A stretch of DNA of 64,000 nt, taken from positions 6,015,501 through 6,079,500 of the forward strand of contig NZ_CP031168.1 of NCBI RefSeq assembly GCF_022354825.1, in the 5' to 3' direction. This stretch comes from Paenibacillus sp. H1-7 (GTDB lineage Bacteria; Bacillota; Bacilli; Paenibacillales; NBRC-103111). Made by a program: the position numbers and the translations under genes. The notes beneath the pieces were generated by a model. The model was given only the letters and a program-made list of their open reading frames with translations, was not told where the DNA came from and did no database searches. Shown one piece after another: positions 8,411 to 17,130 of the stretch (positions are counted from its first letter, which is position 1; every line of letters begins with the position of its first letter).

Positions 8411-8456
8411 AGAAGCCAGACCCACCGGATAGATACCGGAAGGCCTGACTCTTTAA
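8411..8456 (-). terminator. Terminator of the leftward ABC/oxygenase operon
   Basis: On the minus strand AGTCAGGCC pairs with GGTCTGGCT (G-T wobbles), with an inner CCGG/CCGG stem, then TTCTTTATTTT. It follows the PhyH stop by about 18 bases and insulates fabH. Confidence 0.75.
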
Positions 8457-8473
8457 TTAGCTCTTTGCTGTTA

Positions 8474-9250
8474 TCATCCAACGATCTTAAAGTCGGGCTT
8501 CACATGATCGAAATCCTCATTATGTCCGCTTACCATAAGCCCCATTCCCCAGTCAAAATGAACATTTCGAGTCGGCTGGTCCGCTGCGTCGCGATATTGG
8601 AACAGCACATTTCTCCGAGTGTTGGCGCTGCGGTTGCAGTCGGAGCCGTGAATGGTCAAGTAGTTGAAGAACAGCACGTCTCCCGCTTCAGCCGGACAAG
8701 GCGTTCCCATAGAAAGCGGATATTGTTTATGGTCCAAATAATACGTGCCGACATGAGGGAGCTCGCCGGTCTTGTGGGAGCCGGGAATGACGCAGAGGCA
8801 TCCGTTTTCCTCGTTCGCGTTATCCAGATGAACGCTTGCCGCCAGCATCGTATGCTTGGAATGAGGGAAGTAAGGATAGTCCTGATGCATCGGGAACGCC
8901 GCTCCGTTCTCCGGCGGCTTCACCAGCATTTTTGTATGATGGAGCAGCACATTCGGGCCGATCAGCCGGGTCAAAACAGCGACCATATTCGGATGAATGA
9001 CCGCACGCGCGAAGGCGGCGTCATGGTAGTGAACGTCATGAAAGCCTTTCAACACAAGCTTCTTCAAATCGTCCGGGGGCAAATAGTCTCCCTGCCAGGC
9101 ATGGTTCTTATCGTTCCTCGATTTCGCCGCCCGGGAAATGATGCTTTCCGTTGCCGTTCTCATTACTTCCACTTCTTCGGCATTGAACACACCTTTGACC
9201 AGCAAATACCCGTTCTCCTGATAAAAGCTTACCTGATCGGCAGTAATCAT
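8474..9250 (-). CDS. Phytanoyl-CoA dioxygenase (PhyH) family Fe(II)/2-oxoglutarate oxygenase
   Basis: 258 residues from the chosen ATG at 9250. The ATG at 9262 overlaps the ribosome binding site; starting at MITADQVSFYQENGYLLVKG gives the usual PhyH N-terminus. Iron ligands of the jelly-roll fold are visible: His122 and Asp124 in MHQDYPYFPH, and the distal His201 in TIHGSDCNRS, followed by the 2-oxoglutarate Arg in NTRRNVLF. Such enzymes hydroxylate small molecules using O2 and 2-oxoglutarate; bacterial members act on many natural products. The substrate is unknown. It is the last gene of a leftward operon with a sugar-type ABC importer, separated from it by a strong hairpin, so its substrate may be what the importer brings in. 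Confidence 0.88.
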   Translation of the reverse strand: MITADQVSFYQENGYLLVKGVFNAEEVEVMRTATESIISRAAKSRNDKNHAWQGDYLPPDDLKKLVLKGFHDVHYHDAAFARAVIHPNMVAVLTRLIGPNVLLHHTKMLVKPPENGAAFPMHQDYPYFPHSKHTMLAASVHLDNANEENGCLCVIPGSHKTGELPHVGTYYLDHKQYPLSMGTPCPAEAGDVLFFNYLTIHGSDCNRSANTRRNVLFQYRDAADQPTRNVHFDWGMGLMVSGHNEDFDHVKPDFKIVG

Positions 9251-9301
9251 GGATCTCCCCATCCTTCTCTATTCATATTGATTGGCAAAATCACGTCATC
9301 C

Positions 9302-9335
9302 CATGCCTTGCCATGGCTTGACATGGCAAGGCATG
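9302..9335 (-). repeat. Perfect 14-bp hairpin between ABC permease and PhyH genes
   Basis: CATGCCTTGCCATG (9302-9315) and CATGGCAAGGCATG (9322-9335) are exact reverse complements around 6 bases. In the direction of the operon no T-run follows, so read-through with RNA stabilisation or processing is likelier than full termination. On the plus strand CTTTTGCTT follows. Confidence 0.75.
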
Positions 9336-9342
9336 CTTTTGC

Positions 9343-10236
9343 TTACCCTTTGATCCCCGTCAAAGTGACGCCTTCAATAATATATCTTTGACCAAGAATG
9401 TAAACGAACAGCACCGGGATTACCGCGATGGCGGACCCGGCCATCATCAGCGTCCAATCCGTAATGTACATCCCGCGGAACAAATTCAGCAGCAGCGGTA
9501 CCGTAAACTGATCCGGGCTGTTCAGGAAGATGAGCGGTCCGAAGAAGCTGTTCCACATGCCGAGGAATGTGAAGATGGCCAAAGCTGCAAGCGCCGGTCG
9601 AATGAGCGGAATAATAATGCGTGAATAGATCGTCCACCGATTGGCCCCGTCCACGATGGACGCTTCCTCCAGCTCGTCGGGAATGCTTTTGATGAACTGC
9701 CTGAGCAAAAATACGCCGAACGCATCGAGTAACGATGCCGGGACAATCAAAGCCAGGTGGGTGTCCAGCCAGCCGAGCCCTTTCATCATCAAATACAACG
9801 GAATAATCGTGACTTGATGCGGCACCATCATCGTCGCCAGAAACAGGACGAATATCGGCTCGCGAAGCGGAAAGCGGATCTTCGCAAATGCGTATGCCGC
9901 CATCGAGCAAGTAATCAGCTTGATCGTTACGGATACCAAAGCGATATAGAAGCTGTTCACATAAGCGCGCCCGAACGGCAGGGCTTCCCACGAGCGTTTG
10001 TAGTTGCCCCATTCCCAAGGATCCGGAATCCATTTGGGCGGAATTAGAAATACTTGCGAAAACTGCTTAAGTGAGCTTAATACCATCCATATAAACGGAC
10101 CGATCATAACGATGGCTCCTATGATTAGAACCGTATGCAGGAGCACTCTTCCTATCAGCGAAGTGCCTGTTCTATCCGCCCTGAGCGCCGACACCGACGT
10201 ATGGCTTGCCGCTCTGCTTTCAACCTTCATTTCCAA
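9343..10236 (-). CDS. Carbohydrate ABC transporter permease, MalG/AraQ type
   Basis: About 297 residues with six membrane helices. The ABC-permease EAA loop is seen as EEASIVDGANRWTIYSRIIIPLIRPAL (about 195-220), which docks the ATPase. The frame can start at ATG 10272, overlapping the upstream permease, but GGAGGG (10243-10248) stands 6 bases before TTG 10236 and 12 before ATG 10230; I take TTG 10236. It pairs with the permease encoded just upstream to form the channel. No ATPase gene is nearby, as is usual for this family, which shares MsmX-type ATPases encoded elsewhere. Confidence 0.9.
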   Translation of the reverse strand: MEMKVESRAASHTSVSALRADRTGTSLIGRVLLHTVLIIGAIVMIGPFIWMVLSSLKQFSQVFLIPPKWIPDPWEWGNYKRSWEALPFGRAYVNSFYIALVSVTIKLITCSMAAYAFAKIRFPLREPIFVLFLATMMVPHQVTIIPLYLMMKGLGWLDTHLALIVPASLLDAFGVFLLRQFIKSIPDELEEASIVDGANRWTIYSRIIIPLIRPALAALAIFTFLGMWNSFFGPLIFLNSPDQFTVPLLLNLFRGMYITDWTLMMAGSAIAVIPVLFVYILGQRYIIEGVTLTGIKG

Positions 10237-10261
10237 ACCATTCCCTCCCTTCCCGCTGTAG

Positions 10262-11140
10262 TTAGCCGCCATAATGCACCCACCGCTTTGACATGTGCAT
10301 CTGGAACAAAGTAAGAGCCAAAATAATCGCGAACAGGATTACGGCTGCAGCCGCACTCTTGCCGAACGTAAACTCGACGAAAGCGAGCTGGTAAATGTGA
10401 TACACGATCGTATAGCTTGCCTTCGCCGGTCCGCCGCCCGTCATGACAAACGACTGATCGAACACTTGAAACGAGCCGATGATCGACATGATCGTGGCAA
10501 AGAACGTCGTGGGTGACAGAAGCGGAAGCGTAATGTGCCAAAATTGCCGGAACTTGCTCGCTCCGTCCATTTGAGCCGCCTCATAATAGGAGGAGGAAAT
10601 GCCCTGCAGGCCTGCCAAGAACAGCACCATATTGCCTCCGAGCCCCCACCAGACACTGAGCATTGCAATCGACGGTATGACCAGCTTGCGGTTCGTCAGC
10701 CAATCGGGTCCCTGAATGCCGAACCATTGCTTCAAGTACACATTGATGATGCCGAATTCCGAATTAAGCAGCCACAGCCATACGATGGATACGGCTATGG
10801 AGCTTGTTACTACAGGCATGTAATAAAACAACCGGTATACAACTTTGCCCCGCACTTTATTCAAGGCTACCGCTACTAGAATCGCCAGCAAAATGCCCGT
10901 AGGCACGACCAGGATCGTATACCAGGCCGAATTCCACAGCGCGAGCTTGAAATCCGGATTTTGCAGCTGTCCGATAAAATTGTCCAGTCCGATAAATTGC
11001 TTCTCTCCGAAGCCGTCCCATTTCATCACGCTCAGAACGAAGGCGGAAACGAGCGGGATGAAGGCAAAGACGAGAAGGCCGAGCATTTGGGGCAATATAA
11101 ATGTAAAGCCCCAAATGCTGTCCGAAATTCGTTTGTTCAT
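10262..11140 (-). CDS. Carbohydrate ABC transporter permease, MalF/UgpA type
   Basis: 292 residues with six membrane helices, starting MNKRISDSIWGFTFILPQMLG. The EAA loop is YYEAAQMDGASKFRQFWHITLPLLSP (about 190-215). It is the partner of the MalG-type permease just downstream and lies 19 bases after the binding-protein gene. GGAAGGG precedes the ATG. Substrate class (sugar or glycoside) is inferred from the family; the exact compound is unknown. Confidence 0.92.
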   Translation of the reverse strand: MNKRISDSIWGFTFILPQMLGLLVFAFIPLVSAFVLSVMKWDGFGEKQFIGLDNFIGQLQNPDFKLALWNSAWYTILVVPTGILLAILVAVALNKVRGKVVYRLFYYMPVVTSSIAVSIVWLWLLNSEFGIINVYLKQWFGIQGPDWLTNRKLVIPSIAMLSVWWGLGGNMVLFLAGLQGISSSYYEAAQMDGASKFRQFWHITLPLLSPTTFFATIMSIIGSFQVFDQSFVMTGGGPAKASYTIVYHIYQLAFVEFTFGKSAAAAVILFAIILALTLFQMHMSKRWVHYGG

Positions 11141-11159
11141 AGCTATCAGCCCTTCCTGA

Positions 11160-12494
11160 TCACTTGCCGGCCTTGAAATCGGCTATTTTCTGGTTCGCCT
11201 TCACGCCCAGATTTTTCATTGTTTCATCGAGCTTGCCGTCCTTCAGCCACAGCGCTTCCATCTCATCCTTGATCACTTGGCTCAACCCCGGAACGCCGGC
11301 TTCGTGCGGTGTCAGCGCATATCCGATGTTGCGTGCGTCAAGGAAATATTTGGCGTGCTCAGGCAGGTTGCCCTCCATAACGACCTGGTCGGCACCTTCT
11401 ACAGACGGTACGGCGTTGCCGCCTCCTTGCAGACGGAATACTTGACCTTCCTTCGATACGAACTCGCTGATGAATTGGTACGCTTCCTTGGCATGCTTCG
11501 TATTTTTGTTCATTACCATATAAGCGGTAGCTACGCCGGCAGGCTCAATCTTCTTGCCGGTGTTGGTAGGATAAGGCACGATATCGAATTGAAGATCTTT
11601 GTTTTGTTTGAAAATCGGGAGATACCAGCGACCGGCGGATACGAAGCCGACCTGATTGGACATGAACATCGCGTCGCCGCCCTGTCCTTTAGGGAGCGTT
11701 CCGGCGAACGTAATATTTTTGGACTGCACGTTATCGTACAGGAATTTGAACGCTTCCTGCGCCTTGGCGTCCTTATCGCCGACAAACTCGCCTTTATCGT
11801 TGTACATCGTCCCGCCGTTGCTGCTCACAAAGCTGTAATACCGGCCCCAATCGTTGTCCAGTACGAAGCCGTGCTTGCCGTTGGCCCGCAATTTTTCCAG
11901 CATCGATTTAAATGAATTCCAATTCCATTGACCTTTTTCATACAGATCCGCAGGCATATCGGCGATTCCAGCATCCTTCAGCAGCTTTTTGTTGTACCAC
12001 AGAATGAACGGATTACAGTCGACCGGAACTCCGTACACCTTGTCGTTTTTCTTGGCTGCGCCCCAAAGGCCTTTGAAGAAATCGCTCTCCTTGATTTTGC
12101 TGTCCGCGCTTTTATCCATGTATGGGGTCAGCTCGGCGATCGTCTGATTCTCAATCAGCTTTACGATCGTGCTGTCACCGGAATAAAAGACGTCGGGAGC
12201 CGTTCCCCCGCTTAGCTGCGTCAATATTTTTTGCTCGTAGTCACTTGGAACTGGAATTAACTCAAATTCAACGTTGGGATGCTTGGCGTTATAATCCTTC
12301 GTAAATTCCTGAAATCGGCCCAGCTCTCCGGGATTGCCCCAGGTCGACCATTTCAGCTTGATCTTTTCGCCCGGCTTGGGCGCCGCCGTTTTACCTTCTC
12401 CCTGGGTTGCACCGTTGCTGCATGCCGACATTAATGGGATTAATGAAATTACGCCAGCGAGCATTGCAAGTGAAAATTTGCCCCTCATCTTCAT
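11160..12494 (-). CDS. Extracellular solute-binding lipoprotein (family 1, sugar type)
   Basis: 444 residues. The frame extends upstream to 12608, but GGAAAGGG lies 9 bases before ATG 12494, giving a clean lipoprotein signal: basic MKMRGK, hydrophobic core, lipobox LMSAC (Cys about 22). The mature part has the usual family-1 start (KIKLKWSTWGNPGELGRFQEFTKDYN) and the conserved GGTAPDVFYSGDS segment. The protein captures the substrate outside the membrane for the two permeases encoded next. Its position just after YesM/YesN genes suggests induction by that two-component system. Confidence 0.93.
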   Translation of the reverse strand: MKMRGKFSLAMLAGVISLIPLMSACSNGATQGEGKTAAPKPGEKIKLKWSTWGNPGELGRFQEFTKDYNAKHPNVEFELIPVPSDYEQKILTQLSGGTAPDVFYSGDSTIVKLIENQTIAELTPYMDKSADSKIKESDFFKGLWGAAKKNDKVYGVPVDCNPFILWYNKKLLKDAGIADMPADLYEKGQWNWNSFKSMLEKLRANGKHGFVLDNDWGRYYSFVSSNGGTMYNDKGEFVGDKDAKAQEAFKFLYDNVQSKNITFAGTLPKGQGGDAMFMSNQVGFVSAGRWYLPIFKQNKDLQFDIVPYPTNTGKKIEPAGVATAYMVMNKNTKHAKEAYQFISEFVSKEGQVFRLQGGGNAVPSVEGADQVVMEGNLPEHAKYFLDARNIGYALTPHEAGVPGLSQVIKDEMEALWLKDGKLDETMKNLGVKANQKIADFKAGK

Positions 12495-12571
12495 ATCGTT
12501 CATCCCTTTCCAACAAATTGTTATGTACACGCTTACATTATAGGCTGCAGATTTTGCGAATGAAACCGCTT

Positions 12572-14155
12572 TTATTCCGAAAAGGTGTTGCCTATTCCGA
12601 TGTTGCACGCCTTTTTCTCCCTATATTCCGCAGGGGACATTTTCATCATTTTCTTGAACAGCTTGCTGAAATATTTGACGTCATTGAACCCGGACATTTC
12701 CGCAACCTCGTACACCTTCAGCGTTGTTGTCTGCAAGAGCGCGCTCGACCGCTTCAACCGCAGATGAATAAGATAGTCGATAAAATTTTGTCCCGTCACC
12801 TTTTTGAACATTTCGCTGAAATAATTTTTGCTCACCGAGACATGGTCGGCCACATCCTGCAGGCTGATTGCTTTCGTAAAATGCTGCTTCATGTACTCCA
12901 CCGCTTTCTCGATTATTCTCCGATGGAAGCCGGATTCTTCTTCGATTTCATCCTCCGACTTCCATACTCCTTCGAAGGCGGTCCACAAGAGCGCACGCAT
13001 TTCCTCAACCGACTCCATCATTCGCAGCGCCTCGGCCTGCTCCAGGGGCAGCGGCTTGTTCCATCTGCACAGCTGAAATAACGACAGTAGCTCCTGCGCT
13101 TCCCTCATCACCTCGACGGGCGTTCGATGCTCGTAAGTCCAACAGCGGACAACCTTCTCCACATATTGAGCCGCTTTGTCCTGGAACCCTTCGGTCAGCG
13201 CGTTCTTCAGCGCCGTCTTCACCCATTCCATATCTTCTCCCTGCGCCTTCCGGGTAAGCAATCCCTCCCTGTAGAACCGGACGCACTCTGGCCCCATGTA
13301 AAAACGCAGCCGGGCGGTTTCCTCCCCTTCCCGGTAAGCCTGCTTCAATGAACCGCTGCCGTGAATGCGGCTGCTGACGCCCATCGTGAACGAATAGCCT
13401 TTGGCCTTCAAATGGGAATGGAAGCCGTGCAGCTTTTGCCTCGTCAACGCTTCTTCCTGATTCCGTTCGGGTATCGCCAGTATCAGCTGGTCGGCGCCGA
13501 CCCGGAAGGCAATGCCCCGGTCCATCCATTCATAGAAGCCGGCCTGCACCTCGTCCAGCATAATGTCAATGAAGATCCCGCCTTCCTCAGTGCGAAGCTT
13601 GGACGCTCCGTCCAACAGGCAGACGATCATCCTGTAGCCTTCCTCAAGCCACGAGAAGTCCGATTCCAAGCCGGCAGGCAGCTCCTCGCTAACCAGCAGC
13701 TTGATCAGCGCTTTCTCCATCTCCAGCCGCTTGCCGTTCAGCTCCTGGCGCTGGTAGTGCTCCTGCTTTTTGCGCTCCTCCGTAATCTGCTCCTTCAATT
13801 TGTCCAGAACGTTCTTCAAATCGGCCGTTTCCAGCGTCGGCTTCAGCAAGTAATCGGAAGCGCCCAGGCGGATGCCTTCCCTGACATATTCGAAGTCGTT
13901 ATGGCAGCTGAGCAGCACTACCTTGATGCGAGAGCAGTGCTCGCGGGCTGCGCGCATTAATTCCAGCCCATCCATAACCGGCATGGCTATATCCGTGATG
14001 AGAATGTCCACCTCGTTGCGCTCGATCCACGGCATCGCCTTTTGGCCGTTGGAGGCCTCTCCTATAAGCTGAAACCCGTTCTCCTCCCAGTCAAACGTCG
14101 TTCTTAGCCCAATACGGGCAATGGGCTCGTCATCAACCAGCAGCACTCTGTACAT
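12572..14155 (-). CDS. Response regulator with AraC-type DNA-binding domain (YesN family)
   Basis: About 527 residues. A receiver domain (1-125) begins MYRVLLVDDEP; phospho-acceptor Asp55 is in ILITDIAMPVMDG, with the conserved Lys in DYLLKPTLE. A long central linker of GGDEF-like or unknown fold (130-410) follows, and an AraC double helix-turn-helix at the C-terminus (about 425-520) with SVSKNYFSEMFKKVTGQNF and MSGFNDVKYFSKLFKKMMKMSP. ATG 14155 is chosen because GGAAGG lies about 9 bases upstream; the longer frame lacks a site. The start overlaps the kinase gene by 23 bases. It probably activates the ABC operon downstream. Confidence 0.92.
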   Translation of the reverse strand: MYRVLLVDDEPIARIGLRTTFDWEENGFQLIGEASNGQKAMPWIERNEVDILITDIAMPVMDGLELMRAAREHCSRIKVVLLSCHNDFEYVREGIRLGASDYLLKPTLETADLKNVLDKLKEQITEERKKQEHYQRQELNGKRLEMEKALIKLLVSEELPAGLESDFSWLEEGYRMIVCLLDGASKLRTEEGGIFIDIMLDEVQAGFYEWMDRGIAFRVGADQLILAIPERNQEEALTRQKLHGFHSHLKAKGYSFTMGVSSRIHGSGSLKQAYREGEETARLRFYMGPECVRFYREGLLTRKAQGEDMEWVKTALKNALTEGFQDKAAQYVEKVVRCWTYEHRTPVEVMREAQELLSLFQLCRWNKPLPLEQAEALRMMESVEEMRALLWTAFEGVWKSEDEIEEESGFHRRIIEKAVEYMKQHFTKAISLQDVADHVSVSKNYFSEMFKKVTGQNFIDYLIHLRLKRSSALLQTTTLKVYEVAEMSGFNDVKYFSKLFKKMMKMSPAEYREKKACNIGIGNTFSE

Positions 14156-15938
14156 AAGCATCTTCCTTCCGAATGGGAATAATGAGCCGGACACTTGTGC
14201 CTTGCCCGATCTCGCTATGAACCTCGACGCCGTATCCGATCCCGAAATACAGCTGCAGTGTTTGATGCACATGAGACAATCCGATGCGCGTCATCCCGCT
14301 CGCTCTAGTGCTGCTTGAACCGTTCAGCAGGTGGGGCAGCTTAGCGCTGTCGATACCGATTCCGTCGTCCCGAATGACGATGACCGCGTCGTCCTGCTCC
14401 CGATGGACCGTAACCTCGATACAGCCTTTCTCCTCTTTGGGTGCGATGCCGTGAAAGATCGCGTTCTCCACAATCGGCTGAAGAAGCATCCGGGGAATCG
14501 GAATGTCATTCAGCTCCGGAGGACAATGAATCGTCAGCGTGAGCTTGTTATCGTAGCGGTATTGCTGAATGATCATATATTTGTTCAATAGATCGAAATC
14601 TTCGCCCAGCTTGACGAACGAGCCGTTCCGCTCCAGGCTTCCCTCCAGCAGAGGAACTAATGCCGATATGGCGTCGGCCACATCATCCGTACGCTGCAGC
14701 CGTGCCATCCAGCGGATCGAATTGAGCGTATTGTACAAGAAGTGCGGATTGATCTGATAGCGTAAGGCGCGGATTTCCGCCTTCTTCTTCTCGTTCTCCT
14801 CTTCAGCAATGCGGTGGATGAGAACGCCGATCTGCCGGATCATTTTGTTAAAGCTGCGCCCGAGCTGGCCGATTTCGTTCCTGCCGGCAATGTTGGCCCT
14901 AACCGTCAGATCACCGGCTTCGCTGCGCTTCATCAGCTTGCTCAAATAGACAAGCGGCCGTCCGATTTTGTACGCAACGTAGTAGCCCATCACGACAGCG
15001 ACCAGTACGGAGGCCAGCGCGATCCAAACCGTCAGATCGCGGATTACTTTCGAATCGGCAATCAGCTCCTGAATGGGTACGATGCCGGCTACCTGCCATC
15101 CGTTGCTCAAATTGTCGGGAATGACGAGCGTATCCGTCCCGTTGATTTTCACGACGCGCGTATAGGCAGGCAGCTCCAGCTCGGAGCTTTTTCCATACAT
15201 GGTCATATCGGGATGATAGGCAAAGCTGTTGGTCTGATCCACGACGTAGGTGTAACCGGTTTGACCGAATTGGAGATCGGCCATCGCTTCCTTCAGCACC
15301 TTGCCCCGCACTTCAATGAACATGACGCCGAGGACTTTGCCGGTATCGACATCCTTCACCGAGCGCCCGAGCCCGAACACGGGAATCCCCATATCGGTTC
15401 CTTTCAAATACGAAATATTGGAGAGGCCGAACCAGACCGCCGCCCCATTCGCTTCAATAATTTTCCGGTACCATTCCGTCTCCCATGGATCGAGAACGCC
15501 TTGGAATCCTGAGCTGACCAAGGAATTATTTTTATTGACATCCAGTATGAAAATATCCATGATTTCGGGCGAATTCGTAATCAGCGAGATGATCTGATCT
15601 TTCGCATCGTTATTCAGCTTTACGTTCTCATACGGCGTAGGCGCATCTTTGCCCTGCAGCGCATCCTGGATCAGCTTGCTGCCGACCAGTCTCATGGAGG
15701 TGTTATCCAAGCCTTTAAAAATAAAGTTCAGCTTGTCGCTGACCTGCCGGATCGTTAAGGTCGCTACGTTGCTGACCTGCTCCTCGATCAATACCGCCGA
15801 TTTCTCATAGGACAAATACCCTCCGATTAGCACCGGCACGATAATGCTGACGAAAAATAATAGAAACAGCTGTACGGCTATCGAATGTAAGCGGTTATAT
15901 AAACCGCCGTTTTGAGCAGCGCTCTGACTATCCCTCAT
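14133..15938 (-). CDS. Sensor histidine kinase, YesM family
   Basis: About 601 residues from ATG 15938, which has GGAGGGGG 7 bases upstream. Layout: first membrane helix (about 20-45), extracellular Cache-like sensor (50-290), second helix (about 295-320), HAMP (320-375), a His_kinase region with phospho-acceptor His in YQINPHFLYNTLNSIRW (about 400), and a HATPase domain with DDGIGI. YesM-type kinases usually sense sugars or sugar-bound proteins outside the cell. It is first in the leftward operon with YesN, the binding lipoprotein and permeases. Confidence 0.93.
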   Translation of the reverse strand: MRDSQSAAQNGGLYNRLHSIAVQLFLLFFVSIIVPVLIGGYLSYEKSAVLIEEQVSNVATLTIRQVSDKLNFIFKGLDNTSMRLVGSKLIQDALQGKDAPTPYENVKLNNDAKDQIISLITNSPEIMDIFILDVNKNNSLVSSGFQGVLDPWETEWYRKIIEANGAAVWFGLSNISYLKGTDMGIPVFGLGRSVKDVDTGKVLGVMFIEVRGKVLKEAMADLQFGQTGYTYVVDQTNSFAYHPDMTMYGKSSELELPAYTRVVKINGTDTLVIPDNLSNGWQVAGIVPIQELIADSKVIRDLTVWIALASVLVAVVMGYYVAYKIGRPLVYLSKLMKRSEAGDLTVRANIAGRNEIGQLGRSFNKMIRQIGVLIHRIAEEENEKKKAEIRALRYQINPHFLYNTLNSIRWMARLQRTDDVADAISALVPLLEGSLERNGSFVKLGEDFDLLNKYMIIQQYRYDNKLTLTIHCPPELNDIPIPRMLLQPIVENAIFHGIAPKEEKGCIEVTVHREQDDAVIVIRDDGIGIDSAKLPHLLNGSSSTRASGMTRIGLSHVHQTLQLYFGIGYGVEVHSEIGQGTSVRLIIPIRKEDAYVQSAAG

Positions 15939-16119
15939 TCGTACCCCCTCCATCCTCGTATTAAATCTCTATTCGGTAAACGCCTATTATTTCCTTCTGT
16001 CCTGCGTCAGGAACCCAGTACTTCCTTTTCCAGGAAAATACGTGATTGCTTCTTCCGCCACCTATCTGCTATGGTGAAATTACATCCAATTTCAAATGAT
16101 AGGGAGAGCTGCCGACTCC

Positions 16120-17028
16120 ATGTATGATCATTCTTCGTCGGAATCCGCGCGCCGTTATCCGGCGCCTCATATCGTTACTGCCGGTGATTTCACCGTCAAA
16201 GCCGGGTGGACACTCGGACCCAGGAAGCTGCACGATTATGAGCTCGTTTATTTTCCCATCGGCTCCGCTACGCAATACAAGGTGGCAGATACGCTCTATG
16301 TGCTGGACGAACCCTGCTTCATCCTGACCCGTCCGTCGGAGGAGCATACGTACTTATTCGATCCCTCCCATCCTACAAGGCATTTGTTCATTCATTTCAT
16401 GACAGATTCGTTGACGGGCTGCCACGACCTCACTCCGCTCCTGTCTCCTGGAGGCTTATCCTGGCTGCGCGCCGGTCATACTTCGCTCGTTCCATCGCTG
16501 TTCAAGCAATTGCTCCATCTGGCCGCCTATAAGCCGTTTCATTGGGAGCAGCGGGGGAATCTTCTCCTCTATACTATCCTGGCAGAAATAGAAGGGCTGG
16601 CCGCTACCGAACCGGATCCGCTGTCTGGCCGGAACTTGCCGATGCAAGTAACGAAAGCGCTTCAATATATCGACAAGCATCTTCCGCTTCCCCTATCCAT
16701 CGCCCAAATAGCCGATCATGTAGGATGGACTCACGAGCATTTTACCCGCGTTTTCGTTCAGCATATGGGGATTACGCCGCAAAAAGCCATCTCTCACCGC
16801 CGCATCGAGCGGGCCTGCCAGCTGCTGCTGCAGACGGCCTCTTCCATCAAACAGATTGCCTACGAGGTCGGCTTCCGGGACGAGCATTATTTCTCGCGCT
16901 GCTTCATCCAGGTCAAAGGAGTGACCGCTTCGGAGTACCGCGATCGCTACGAAGATCCGAGAGTCCGGCATCTGGCTCCGGTGGAGGATTATCAGGGAGC
17001 CTACCCGTTAAACCGGATTATCAAATAA
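16120..17028 (+). CDS. AraC family transcriptional regulator with cupin-like N-terminus
   Basis: About 302 residues. Two ATGs are possible, 16096 and 16120; only the second has a purine-rich GGGAG upstream (13 bases, somewhat long). The N-terminal half (20-120) is a sugar-sensing cupin-like domain (AGWTLGPRKLHDYELVYFPIG). The C-terminal AraC double helix-turn-helix spans about 195-290 (IAQIADHVGWTHEHFTRVF; IAYEVGFRDEHYFSRCFIQ). It is divergent from the yesM gene, 180 bases away, and is followed after 100 bases by the ferritin-like gene. It likely controls one or both. Confidence 0.9.
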   Translation: MYDHSSSESARRYPAPHIVTAGDFTVKAGWTLGPRKLHDYELVYFPIGSATQYKVADTLYVLDEPCFILTRPSEEHTYLFDPSHPTRHLFIHFMTDSLTGCHDLTPLLSPGGLSWLRAGHTSLVPSLFKQLLHLAAYKPFHWEQRGNLLLYTILAEIEGLAATEPDPLSGRNLPMQVTKALQYIDKHLPLPLSIAQIADHVGWTHEHFTRVFVQHMGITPQKAISHRRIERACQLLLQTASSIKQIAYEVGFRDEHYFSRCFIQVKGVTASEYRDRYEDPRVRHLAPVEDYQGAYPLNRIIK

Positions 17029-17130
17029 ATCCACCAACGCTGCGGTTCGCTTTATTGCTGCCCGACTTCTGCATTTGCCATAATAAATACAAGCGGTTCC
17101 ATTCACTGTTCCTTTGAGGGGGAGTTCTCC

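Noticed and set aside
8465..9391. 308-codon plus-strand frame opposite the PhyH gene
   Set aside because: The minus strand holds intact PhyH motifs; the plus-strand translation has no domain.
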